From Planctomycetota bacterium (lineage in GTDB: Bacteria > Planctomycetota > PUPC01 > JACPCR01): a stretch of DNA of 26,195 nt. The notes beneath the pieces were generated by a model, which did no database searches, had not been told where the DNA came from, and saw only the letters and a list, made by a program, of their open reading frames with translations. A program made the position numbers and the translations under genes. Numbering within the stretch: position 1 is the stretch's first letter; each line of letters starts with the position of its first letter. The stretch covers positions 1-26,195 of the forward strand of contig JASLXP010000273.1 of assembly GCA_030740295.1 (NCBI GenBank), in the 5' to 3' direction. Below are positions 8,465-14,876 of the stretch, one piece after another.

Positions 8465-9446
8465 CCTTTCCGAAATCCTCGAACAGACGAAACAGGCGGC
8501 CCAACGCATCAAGAACCTCAGAGAAGCGTTGGGAGCGCTCTTCGTCGGTAAGGACGAAATTATTCGCCTGCTGTGCCTCTGTTCGGCAGCTCGTGAGCCG
8601 CTCCTGCTGGTCGGTGAGCCGGGCACGGCAAAATCGGACATCATCGTTCAGTTCTGCGAGCTCCTTGGCATTCAGCGTGACGAGACTGGCGGCTATTTTG
8701 AATTCCTGCTGACACCTTTCACCGAACCAAGCGAAGTTTTCGGGCCGGTGAAGATCGGCGAGTACACCAGGAATCAGATCTACTCGCGAAACAGCACAGG
8801 GATGCTTCAGGAATCGAGGGTTGCCTTTCTGGATGAAGTATTCAAGGCCAACAGCGCCATCCTCAACAGCCTGCTGACGATCCTGAACGAACGAAAGTTT
8901 TACGATGCAGGCAAGCCCATTCCCGTGCCGTTGCTGGTTCTGTTCGGCGCGACGAATGAAGTTCCTTCGACAGACGAGCTCGGAGCGCTATTCGACCGTT
9001 TTACTCTGCGGGTCGAGTGCCGGAATGTTTCAAGTGAGGACGACATGCAGGAACTCCTCCGGCTGGGCACTCAGCGAGAGAGTCTGCGTTCCCGCCGAAT
9101 GGCCGGCGAGGAAGCGTCCGTTGAAATGGAAGAGATGCCTGGCCTGGATGATTTCAACACAATCTTCAAAGCGGTCACGAGTACTCTTCAGCAGGAAGAC
9201 TTTCAAAAGAGGCAGGTCCTGTTTCTTCAATCGTTCATAAGAAAAGTACGGGCCATTCGCGAAGACAGGCTCACACAACTGAACGACCGAAAGGTGATCA
9301 AGATGATCAAACTCATGGTGACGAGCGCGCTCCTTGACGGCCGCGATTTGAAAGCACAGGACCAGCATCTGCTTGAATACACATGGGACAATCCTTACGA
9401 CACTGAAGGACGGCGGCGCCTGTCATTGATAGCGCGAGAAGACTGA
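8457..9446 (+). CDS. MoxR-family AAA+ ATPase, RavA-like
   Basis: 329 residues from ATG 8457. Walker A is G53-EPGTAK-S60, Walker B is 'VAFLDEV' around 122-128, sensor 1 is 'GATNE' around 164-168, and a probable arginine finger follows in 'LFDRFTLR'. The stretch 'TPFTEPSEVFGPV' and 'LDEVFKANSAILNSLLTILNERKF' match the MoxR/RavA group, which remodels protein complexes together with VWA proteins. The C-terminal half (~205-329) is helical and shorter than the E. coli RavA C-terminal region. TTG at 8445 is an alternative start, with GGAAGAG (8431-8437) at a good distance. The gene overlaps the preceding one, and no VWA or DUF58 gene follows: the next gene is convergent and begins 34 bp later. Confidence 0.9.
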   Translation: MPDLSEILEQTKQAAQRIKNLREALGALFVGKDEIIRLLCLCSAAREPLLLVGEPGTAKSDIIVQFCELLGIQRDETGGYFEFLLTPFTEPSEVFGPVKIGEYTRNQIYSRNSTGMLQESRVAFLDEVFKANSAILNSLLTILNERKFYDAGKPIPVPLLVLFGATNEVPSTDELGALFDRFTLRVECRNVSSEDDMQELLRLGTQRESLRSRRMAGEEASVEMEEMPGLDDFNTIFKAVTSTLQQEDFQKRQVLFLQSFIRKVRAIREDRLTQLNDRKVIKMIKLMVTSALLDGRDLKAQDQHLLEYTWDNPYDTEGRRRLSLIARED

Positions 9447-9479
9447 TGTGCCTGCTCTCCGCGGCAGCCCACCACGCGT

Positions 9480-10316
9480 TTACTCCTGCCACACCAGAAT
9501 CTCGCCCTTCCCCAGTTCCACGAGGTCCCCGCTGTATCGGCGGAAACTGCCAGAACGGGCCTGTCCCGGTATACTGAATCCCCAGTCGGCGAGCTGGTTC
9601 AGATAGAGCTTCATGAAAGGCGGCTGATACTCGCAGTCATAGAAAAAGGTCGGCAGGAGCTCGACAAGGCGCTTCGGCTCATCCGGCTCTTCGCCGAAGA
9701 CTGCGATAGTACCGCGTTTCATGCCGGCTCCTGATCGGATCCCAGGAACACCGAAAACGAAAACACTGCCAGCCAGCATTTCAGCGCCCACGAAATCACC
9801 GGTGTCCCCGCCAATAACGATAAGGCCGCGACGCATCACACACCCGACTTCGTTTTTTGCATTGCCGTCAATCAGAATGACACCACCGGTCATCCCCCGA
9901 TTGCCTCCTCGATAGGTGCCGCCGACAAGGTGACCCGCATCACCATGGACATGTATGTGGCCGCCTTTCATTTCGGCTCCCACCCAATCGGAGGCGTTGC
10001 CAAAAACTTCCAATCGGCCGCATCTCATTTCTGCTCCGGCATGCATACCGATATCACCGTGGACGGTGATGCAGCCCTGGGACATTCTGCTTCCGATGAG
10101 TTTCACCTTTGCACAATCCCCTTCGACAACGATGTCGCCATCAGAACCGTCGCCCGAAACATCGAAGAACTCTGCGAGCGCCAGGTGCTGATTGCCCTGC
10201 AGCACCTGCAACCGTTCGACCTCGGCAACTGAGAGCCCGCTCAGCTTGTCAGGCGTGATGCAATCGGCCTCGACCGGGATCTGCTCAATGGTTTTGGCTC
10301 TTAACTTCAGAGACAT
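9480..10316 (-). CDS. fhcC: Formyltransferase/hydrolase complex subunit C (formylmethanofuran dehydrogenase subunit C homologue)
   Basis: 278 residues from ATG 10316 (MSLKLRAK). GTG at 10331, overlapping the fhcD stop as TAGTG, would add five residues. Most of the protein is a beta-helix of repeated Gly-rich turns (GGHIHVHGDAGHLVGG, GGVILIDGNAKNEVG, RGLIVIGGDTGDFVGAEM, AGSVFVFG) shared by FwdC/FmdC/FhcC and the C-terminal domain of glutamate synthase. In methylotrophs and planctomycetes FhcC is a structural subunit of the FhcABCD complex, which releases formate from formyl-H4MPT. The context beside fhcD and fhcA supports FhcC over a glutamate synthase-like protein. Confidence 0.93.
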   Translation of the reverse strand: MSLKLRAKTIEQIPVEADCITPDKLSGLSVAEVERLQVLQGNQHLALAEFFDVSGDGSDGDIVVEGDCAKVKLIGSRMSQGCITVHGDIGMHAGAEMRCGRLEVFGNASDWVGAEMKGGHIHVHGDAGHLVGGTYRGGNRGMTGGVILIDGNAKNEVGCVMRRGLIVIGGDTGDFVGAEMLAGSVFVFGVPGIRSGAGMKRGTIAVFGEEPDEPKRLVELLPTFFYDCEYQPPFMKLYLNQLADWGFSIPGQARSGSFRRYSGDLVELGKGEILVWQE

Positions 10317-10326
10317 GGTTTCGAAC

Positions 10327-10347
10327 GGCACTACGTATTACGCATTA
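10327..10347. repeat. Short heptamer array at the fhcD stop / fhcC start
   Basis: Two clear units, CGTATTA (10334-10340) and CGCATTA (10341-10347), plus one degenerate unit (GGCACTA). On the coding (-) strand this reads TAATGCG-TAATACG-TAGTGCC and supplies the last three fhcD residues (R-N-T) and its TAG stop. It is the only array here without an inverted partner nearby. Confidence 0.7.
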
Positions 10348-11224
10348 CCTCCTTCAACTGAATCAGATGCTTACCGAGCTTACCGTCGTAGTTGCCAGCT
10401 GAAATCCTTACAACCCCTTCAACGCACGCGGCATGGATTCCGACACGCATGGCCTCTTCGACGGCTTCGAGGGTCAGACCATCGATGACGATTTCATAGA
10501 CTGCGTTCACACCTTCTGGCAATTCAGATTCTACGAGGCCGCGGAGAGTCGGGCAGTAGGCTTCGTTCGTGCTGGCGACGAGTTTCTTGTATCTGCTGCC
10601 CACCTTGCTACCGCTGCGGACGATGCCACCCGGGAAAGGCATGATGACGCCTCGGACGTCGTTCATGGCTTCGATCGCATGTTCTGCGGCAGACAGGGCG
10701 GCGTCCTGAGTCTTGCCGAGGATCAGGAAGTTGCCGCCGGCTACGCCCTTGGTCGTGCCGACTGATTCTTCACAGGTGAATTCGCCATCCATCACGGGCA
10801 CGCGCCAGTATCGGCGTTCTGCGAGGAGCTTGCTGAACTGAAAGCCGTCTCCGAAATAGCGGAGCGCGCTTCCTGCTGCGATGGTGTTCTCTGAACCGGG
10901 CAAACCGTCGTAGCACGCGGTGGTCGGGCAGGTCATGATGCACTGCCCAATGCGGTTGGTGACTGCACTCTCAAGTGACTTGGCATTGAAGGCGAAAAAA
11001 AGAAGGCTCACGCCGGGGCGATTGTCCGGGGTCTCTTCCGAGGTCAGCACGGATTCGATCCCCGCTTCAGCGTCGCACGAGATGACCGAAGTCGCATAGC
11101 CGCTGGCCATCTCTCCGGCGATCTTTGCCCAGCGCTCGTTCGCCGCAGTCACGATGCATCGGGCCCCGGTCATGCCGAAGGCTTCTGCATAGGTATCCTG
11201 GATTTCGACGCCGTTGATGGTCAT
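10331..11224 (-). CDS. fhcD: Formylmethanofuran:tetrahydromethanopterin formyltransferase (Ftr / FhcD)
   Basis: 297 residues, the normal length for Ftr. It moves the formyl group between tetrahydromethanopterin and the methanofuran-type cofactor, as the transferase subunit of the cytoplasmic FhcABCD complex. Family stretches include 'DTYAEAFGMTGARCIVTAAN', 'CPTTACYDG', 'ALRYFGDGFQFSK', 'FPGGIVRSGSKVGSRYK' and the 'GNYDGKLGKHLIQLKE' end. The final residues R-N-T and the TAG stop are written in a heptamer repeat. The start codon is preceded by a 49-bp heptamer array 8 bp away and has no visible Shine-Dalgarno sequence. It overlaps or abuts fhcC, so the two are probably translated together. Confidence 0.96.
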   Translation of the reverse strand: MTINGVEIQDTYAEAFGMTGARCIVTAANERWAKIAGEMASGYATSVISCDAEAGIESVLTSEETPDNRPGVSLLFFAFNAKSLESAVTNRIGQCIMTCPTTACYDGLPGSENTIAAGSALRYFGDGFQFSKLLAERRYWRVPVMDGEFTCEESVGTTKGVAGGNFLILGKTQDAALSAAEHAIEAMNDVRGVIMPFPGGIVRSGSKVGSRYKKLVASTNEAYCPTLRGLVESELPEGVNAVYEIVIDGLTLEAVEEAMRVGIHAACVEGVVRISAGNYDGKLGKHLIQLKEVMRNT

Positions 11225-11231
11225 GGGGATT

Positions 11232-11280
11232 TAATGAGTAATGAGTAAAGCGTAATGCGTAATACGTAATGCGTAATCGC
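11232..11280. repeat. Seven-unit heptamer array (TAATGCG type) upstream of fhcD
   Basis: Seven consecutive 7-bp units in perfect phase: TAATGAG twice, TAAAGCG, TAATGCG, TAATACG, TAATGCG, TAATCGC. It starts 8 bp beyond the fhcD start codon, in the expected leader. Positions 11252-11270 are an exact 19-bp reverse complement of 11678-11696 at the fhcA 3' end. Confidence 0.9.
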
Positions 11281-11325
11281 TGACTTGAGCGGCCGATTTT
11301 GCCAGGACTCCGGGGCGCAATTTAG

Positions 11326-11346
11326 GTTCTTTGTTCCTGGTTCTGT
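11326..11346. repeat. Short heptamer run, GTTCTTG type
   Basis: Three units in phase: GTTCTTT, GTTCCTG, GTTCTGT. The consensus differs from the TAATGCG arrays, but the period is the same. Confidence 0.5.
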
Positions 11347-11393
11347 TCTTGTTAGTGCTCGGTTTTCAGTCTCTGGCCTGCAGTTGATTTGAA

Positions 11394-11428
11394 GTCTGAG
11401 GTCTGAGGTCTTTTGTCGCAGGTCATGG
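11394..11428. repeat. Five-unit heptamer run, GTCTGAG type
   Basis: GTCTGAG, GTCTGAG, GTCTTTT, GTCGCAG, GTCATGG in perfect 7-bp phase. This is a third heptamer family inside the same intergenic segment. Confidence 0.65.
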
Positions 11429-11498
11429 TTTTTGGGACTACGTTTACCACGTCTCATGGACAACTGGACTGAGCGCGAGTCTAGCGGCCGGGACCCAA

Positions 11499-11556
11499 CC
11501 TGGGCACGCCAGCGTCCCGCTGGCTCTGGAGCCGGCGAGACGCCGGCGTGCCCAGG
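11499..11556. repeat. 58-bp near-perfect GC-rich palindrome
   Basis: Two arms of 29 bp meet with almost no loop. The left arm begins CCTGGGCACGCC and the right arm ends GGCGTGCCCAGG; only about four positions are unpaired by Watson-Crick rules. Such an element would form a very stable RNA hairpin or DNA cruciform. It could act as a strong attenuator between fhcA and fhcD, although no T tract follows. Its form is that of a dispersed extragenic palindrome. Confidence 0.8.
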
Positions 11557-11674
11557 AAAGTACCGTGAGATTGAGCCTATTGAGTTGAGCTATGATGATT
11601 TATCAATCTTCCACCAGAACTGAGTTCCATGAAGCATGACACGCGTGTCCAGGTGAACGTGACACGCGACAGTC

Positions 11675-11709
11675 TTTATTACGTATTACGCATTACTCGC
11701 TACGCATTC
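11675..11709. repeat. Heptamer array overlapping the fhcA 3' end
   Basis: Five units on the plus strand: TTTATTA, CGTATTA, CGCATTA, CTCGCTA, CGCATTC. On the fhcA coding strand this encodes the C-terminal residues E-C-V-A-S-N-A and the TAA stop. It is inverted relative to the array at 11232-11280. Confidence 0.85.
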
Positions 11710-13338
11710 ACTTCGGGGCATGTAATGTTCGTCTACCGGGTAATTCTCGAACTGAATCGTGTACATCCTGTCGAACCATTCTCTGATGTCCGCGACCAGA
11801 CCGTCATCGTAGCTCGGTGATACGTAAAAAGTCTTGCCCGTGAAATCCTGCCGAATGTGCCCTTCTTCCACGAGCAGTTCACCGCTTTTGATCACGACGC
11901 GGGGAATTGAAAACATCTCGGTGATGTCCTTCTGCGGCGTGTAGATCGTGATGTCCGCATCGGCGCCTGGGCCGAGGTGCCCTTTGTCCTTGAGGCCCAG
12001 AATTTTCGCCGGGCCAGCGCGGGTGATGATCGCGATTTCGTAGAGTGAGTATTCTCGACTAATCTTGCCGAGCATTGAGCGTTCGAGGACCTTCTTGTGG
12101 ACGGTCTTGCAGATATCCTTGCGATAACCGCTGTCCATGAGCAGGTGAATAATCTGCGGATAGGCCATGAATGAACCGCCGTTGGGATGATCGGTGCTCA
12201 TGACCACCTGCCACGGGTCGTCGGCAAGCAGGAACCACTCGAGCCCGATGGCCCACTGCATTGCATGAATGAAGCTCTTGTTCTTGTATTCGATAGGCAC
12301 GATGCCGCAGCCGGCCTCCTGTTCGGTATCTGAGCTGAACCATTTTCGGCCGGTCACCTGGTGGAGGTAGTAGCCGAGCGGGCCGTCTCCCGTCATGGAT
12401 GTCGTCTGCCCGAACATCACCTGCCCGACATCCAGCGTGAGATTCGGATGCGCGTTCACATATTCGACCAATTGGGGGACACGTGAGCCGAAGGTCTCTT
12501 CGTCCGCGTCTCCGCCCGCGTAACTGTGGAATTGAATGTGAGTGAAATGCGCTTTGCGATCTTCGATGGCCTGCATCGTGTCGAGAGTCGTGGCCCAGTT
12601 GCCCGGCAGCCCGAGATTATTGCAGTGGACGTGCAGGCGGTGTGGGAGCTTGAGTTCAGTCGCAGCTTCGGCAAGTGCGCAAAGAATCTGGCGAGGAGTC
12701 ACCTCAAAGTGATCGACCGTGTCGTCAATGTTGGTGATTTTCGGACCGCCGCTTTTCCATTCCTCGACCCCGCCTGGATTAACGGCTTTGACGGCGTAAC
12801 CCTTGGCAGCGGCGAGGAGCCATGCTACGTATCCTTTGAGCTTTTCGGGCTCGTTGTCCTTGATCTGCTGCATCACAAAGTGGTTGTTGCCCATCAGGAC
12901 AAAAAAACCTTTATCGATCACGGGTGTATCGTGAAACTCTTCGTGGGCATGCCGCGCCCCAAGCGGAGGGATGGCGGCGTCGAACGCTGTGGTGTAGCCA
13001 AGACCGGCATATTTATAGCCCGTGGCAAACGTGCTCGGGACGCTCCCCATCGTGCCGGATCGGGTGTTCGGCGTGCGCTCGACTTTTTCGGCCAGTCGCC
13101 TTTCTTCCGGCCGAAGTTTGCGGGCGACATTCACCTTTGGGCCGGCGATGTGGCAATGCATGTCGACCCCGCCAGGCATCACTACCAGGCCATTCGCATC
13201 AATCACCTTATCCGCTCTTGTGCCATCGGGCGGAGCGGCGATGACCTTGCCATCGCGCACCCAGATATCACTGACGACACCGTCAACTTCGTTCAGAGGA
13301 TCGTAAATGCTGCCGCCTGCAATCTTGATCAGGGACAT
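11686..13338 (-). CDS. fhcA: Formyltransferase/hydrolase complex subunit A (formylmethanofuran dehydrogenase subunit A homologue)
   Basis: 550 residues, the usual length for FhcA/FwdA. It is an amidohydrolase-fold protein; in the Fhc complex it hydrolyses the formyl-cofactor to formate. The metal-binding start 'VMPGGVDMHCHIAGPKVNVARK' is intact, with further family stretches 'GLPGNWATTLDTM', 'FHSYAGG', 'WFLLADDPWQVVMSTDHPNGGSF' and 'GHLGPGADADITIYTP'. The last seven residues are encoded by a heptamer array and may not belong to the conserved protein. The order on the coding strand is fhcA - 461 bp - fhcD - fhcC. The catalytic-like subunit gene fhcB is not next to it on either side. No clear Shine-Dalgarno sequence is visible at the ATG. 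Confidence 0.96.
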   Translation of the reverse strand: MSLIKIAGGSIYDPLNEVDGVVSDIWVRDGKVIAAPPDGTRADKVIDANGLVVMPGGVDMHCHIAGPKVNVARKLRPEERRLAEKVERTPNTRSGTMGSVPSTFATGYKYAGLGYTTAFDAAIPPLGARHAHEEFHDTPVIDKGFFVLMGNNHFVMQQIKDNEPEKLKGYVAWLLAAAKGYAVKAVNPGGVEEWKSGGPKITNIDDTVDHFEVTPRQILCALAEAATELKLPHRLHVHCNNLGLPGNWATTLDTMQAIEDRKAHFTHIQFHSYAGGDADEETFGSRVPQLVEYVNAHPNLTLDVGQVMFGQTTSMTGDGPLGYYLHQVTGRKWFSSDTEQEAGCGIVPIEYKNKSFIHAMQWAIGLEWFLLADDPWQVVMSTDHPNGGSFMAYPQIIHLLMDSGYRKDICKTVHKKVLERSMLGKISREYSLYEIAIITRAGPAKILGLKDKGHLGPGADADITIYTPQKDITEMFSIPRVVIKSGELLVEEGHIRQDFTGKTFYVSPSYDDGLVADIREWFDRMYTIQFENYPVDEHYMPRSECVASNA

Positions 13339-13426
13339 GGATTGAAACGTCTGTTGGGATGGCTTGGGTCGTGCCGAAATTGAGGGGCGGGATTATGGCG
13401 AAATGGTCTGGGATGCGCTATTGGCG

Positions 13427-13461
13427 CAATCCGTAATACGAGATGCTTAATGCGTAACTGA
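13427..13461. repeat. Five-unit heptamer array upstream of fhcA
   Basis: CAATCCG, TAATACG, AGATGCT, TAATGCG, TAACTGA in 7-bp phase. With a few flanking bases it is the left arm of a 281-bp segment (13423-13703) with imperfect 24-bp inverted ends. Confidence 0.75.
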
Positions 13462-13532
13462 GAGCACAGACCCAGACATAAAGACTTACTGCTGAACTTC
13501 TGCGTCATGTGCGTGTACCCTGATTGGATATG

Positions 13533-13605
13533 TACCACGGATAGCAAAGCCATCCCACAGATCAGAACGGTTTTCATCAGTGGGATGGCCTTGCCATCTG
13601 TGGTA
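13533..13605. repeat. 73-bp palindromic element, copy A
   Basis: The ends are inverted repeats: TACCACGGATAGCAAAGCCA on the left pairs imperfectly with TGGCCTTGCCATCTGTGGTA on the right, and the inner CATCCCAC pairs with GTGGGATG. The reverse complement of this element aligns along its full length with 24589-24665. It lies inside the heptamer-bounded segment next to fhcA. Confidence 0.8.
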
Positions 13606-13678
13606 AGCCTCGGTCGCAGCCAAAAGCTGCCGTAGGACATAAGACCACAGATATCAGAATGGCGACCGTTGATACCTG

Positions 13679-13703
13679 GGTATCACGGGTTACGGATTAC
13701 GCC
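13679..13703. repeat. Heptamer repeat at the stop of the propeller gene
   Basis: Units CGGGTTA (13686-13692) and CGGATTA (13693-13699), with degenerate neighbours. On the coding strand they give the C-terminal R-N-P and the TAA stop. It is the right arm of the inverted pair with 13423-13446. Confidence 0.65.
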
Positions 13704-14676
13704 TTCCCACCGCGTAGCCCATCCCCGTATTTCCAAATCCGTTCCCGGTGTACCAGCATCGATACTCGTCTTGATGCTTGACGACACACGCGTACGAGCG
13801 TTGGTGATCATCAAATGCGCCTTCATCACCGATGCCGAGTTCTCCTTCGATTCCACTGGGATTCCAGCGCCAGTCGAGGCCGTCTTCGCTTACCAGACTG
13901 CGAATGCGATAGGCAGTGCCGAATGTCGAGACCCACATCCGATAGCCTTCTCCTTCGCGAATAACGCATGGCTTGGATGAGATGTATTCGTAGGGCTCGG
14001 TGTCGAAGCCTCGGGGGGCAACCATCAGTTCGCCGTAAGGCTTGTGCCACTCGATTCCATCCTCGGATTCAGCGTATGCGATGCCGATGCGCGGGATGAC
14101 GTCGCCGTGTCCCGTCTTGACGCCTTCCGGTCTGTCAAAGTACTCCCCTATCGATGTGTAGTACATTCGGAAAAGACCATTCTCGACTAAAACGCTCACA
14201 CTGCCTGTGCCCGAGCAGTCGCAATGCCGGTCGAGTGGTATGACCGGTTCGTCTCTTATGTATGCCCAGGTTTCGCCCCCGTCATCAGAGGCGGCCACGC
14301 CTGTTCGGTTCGGCAATTTGCCATCGTCACGCGAACTGCCCCATGCGCCGAAATACAGTAACCAGTAATCGTCATTCACAATGACGACCTCGGGGAAACT
14401 TGGCCCAACGGAGTTGTAATCCAGATTGGGCTGGGATTGGAGGATGCTGCCTCTGGGTTGCCACTCGTTTGGTGCATCCACTGTCGAAACTGCACGGCAG
14501 ATGCGATAGATGCCGTCGGTACCAATTCCCCAATAGTAGATGTGATACTCAGCATCCAGTTCGATGACGCTGCATGCGCCCGCGTGGCGGGCGTCGAGGT
14601 CTGCATTGAGGCCGGGGGCGAGCGAAGGTTGCGGGCTGGGGATGGACCATTGAATGTCTTGAGTGTTGTTGGGCAT
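13690..14676 (-). CDS. Five-bladed beta-propeller glycosidase-like protein (GH43/GH32/GH117-like fold)
   Basis: 328 residues from ATG 14676; a TTG directly before it would add one. No signal peptide is visible. The sequence consists of repeated blades with motifs such as 'YHIYYWGIGTDGIYRICRAVS', 'YWLLYFGAWGSS', 'FRMYYTSIGEY', 'YRMWVSTFGTAYRIRSLVSEDGLDWRW' and 'YRCWYTGNGFGNTGMGYAV'. This pattern (observed flux plus 'S.DG..W') is typical of arabinanase/levansucrase-like propeller proteins. Catalytic acids cannot be assigned with confidence, and substrate is unknown. The stop codon lies in a heptamer repeat. It is upstream of fhcA on the same strand but is functionally unrelated to it. Confidence 0.7.
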   Translation of the reverse strand: MPNNTQDIQWSIPSPQPSLAPGLNADLDARHAGACSVIELDAEYHIYYWGIGTDGIYRICRAVSTVDAPNEWQPRGSILQSQPNLDYNSVGPSFPEVVIVNDDYWLLYFGAWGSSRDDGKLPNRTGVAASDDGGETWAYIRDEPVIPLDRHCDCSGTGSVSVLVENGLFRMYYTSIGEYFDRPEGVKTGHGDVIPRIGIAYAESEDGIEWHKPYGELMVAPRGFDTEPYEYISSKPCVIREGEGYRMWVSTFGTAYRIRSLVSEDGLDWRWNPSGIEGELGIGDEGAFDDHQRSYACVVKHQDEYRCWYTGNGFGNTGMGYAVGRRNP

Positions 14677-14750
14677 CAATTCTGAATTCGTGGATTGCGA
14701 ATGGCATGCTGAGGGCCAGCCCCCTGGGGTCGCCGGTGTCTCGCCAGCGC

Positions 14751-14767
14751 TGCGACCTACGGTCGCA
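14751..14767. repeat. Short perfect hairpin downstream of the esterase gene
   Basis: TGCGACC-TAC-GGTCGCA, a 7-bp stem with a 3-nt loop. It lies in the 200-bp gap between the esterase and the propeller gene, next to GC-rich sequence (GCCGGTGTCTCGCC) resembling the palindrome at 11499-11556. A second small stem (CGGC-TAAA-GCCG, 14845-14856) is nearer the esterase stop. Either could be part of a termination signal. Confidence 0.4.
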
Positions 14768-14876
14768 CAGACTAAGAGAAGAGATGCACAAGCCCAATAT
14801 TGCGACTTGCCGGATCTGGAGAGCTCCGGAGATTCAGAAGAGCCCGGCTAAAGCCGTTACTCCAACTCCCTTTCTC

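Larger units (their letters stand above)
11225..11685. other. Repeat-filled fhcA-fhcD intergenic segment
   Basis: 461 bp between two genes expected to be co-transcribed. It contains a 7-unit TAATGCG array at the fhcD end, a GTTCTTG-type and a GTCTGAG-type heptamer run, a 58-bp near-perfect palindrome, and an inverted TAATACG-type array at the fhcA end. Frames across it give only repeat-derived peptides. No gene is supported. Confidence 0.75.
13339..13689. other. Repeat-rich segment between the propeller gene and fhcA
   Basis: 351 bp without a credible gene. Positions 13423-13446 and 13680-13703 are imperfect inverted repeats (19 of 24 bases) built from heptamers. Between them lies a 73-bp palindromic element with a second copy at 24589-24665. 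The remaining ~85 bp next to the fhcA start must contain its leader; I see no clear promoter. Confidence 0.7.

Noticed and set aside
9480..10316. Glutamate synthase C-terminal domain protein instead of FhcC
   Set aside because: The fold is shared, but the position next to fhcD and fhcA and the full-length match favour FhcC.
11221..11463. Minus-strand open frame of 80 residues in the fhcA-fhcD gap
   Set aside because: Its peptide is the translation of heptamer repeats (ITHYVLRITLY) and shows no protein features.
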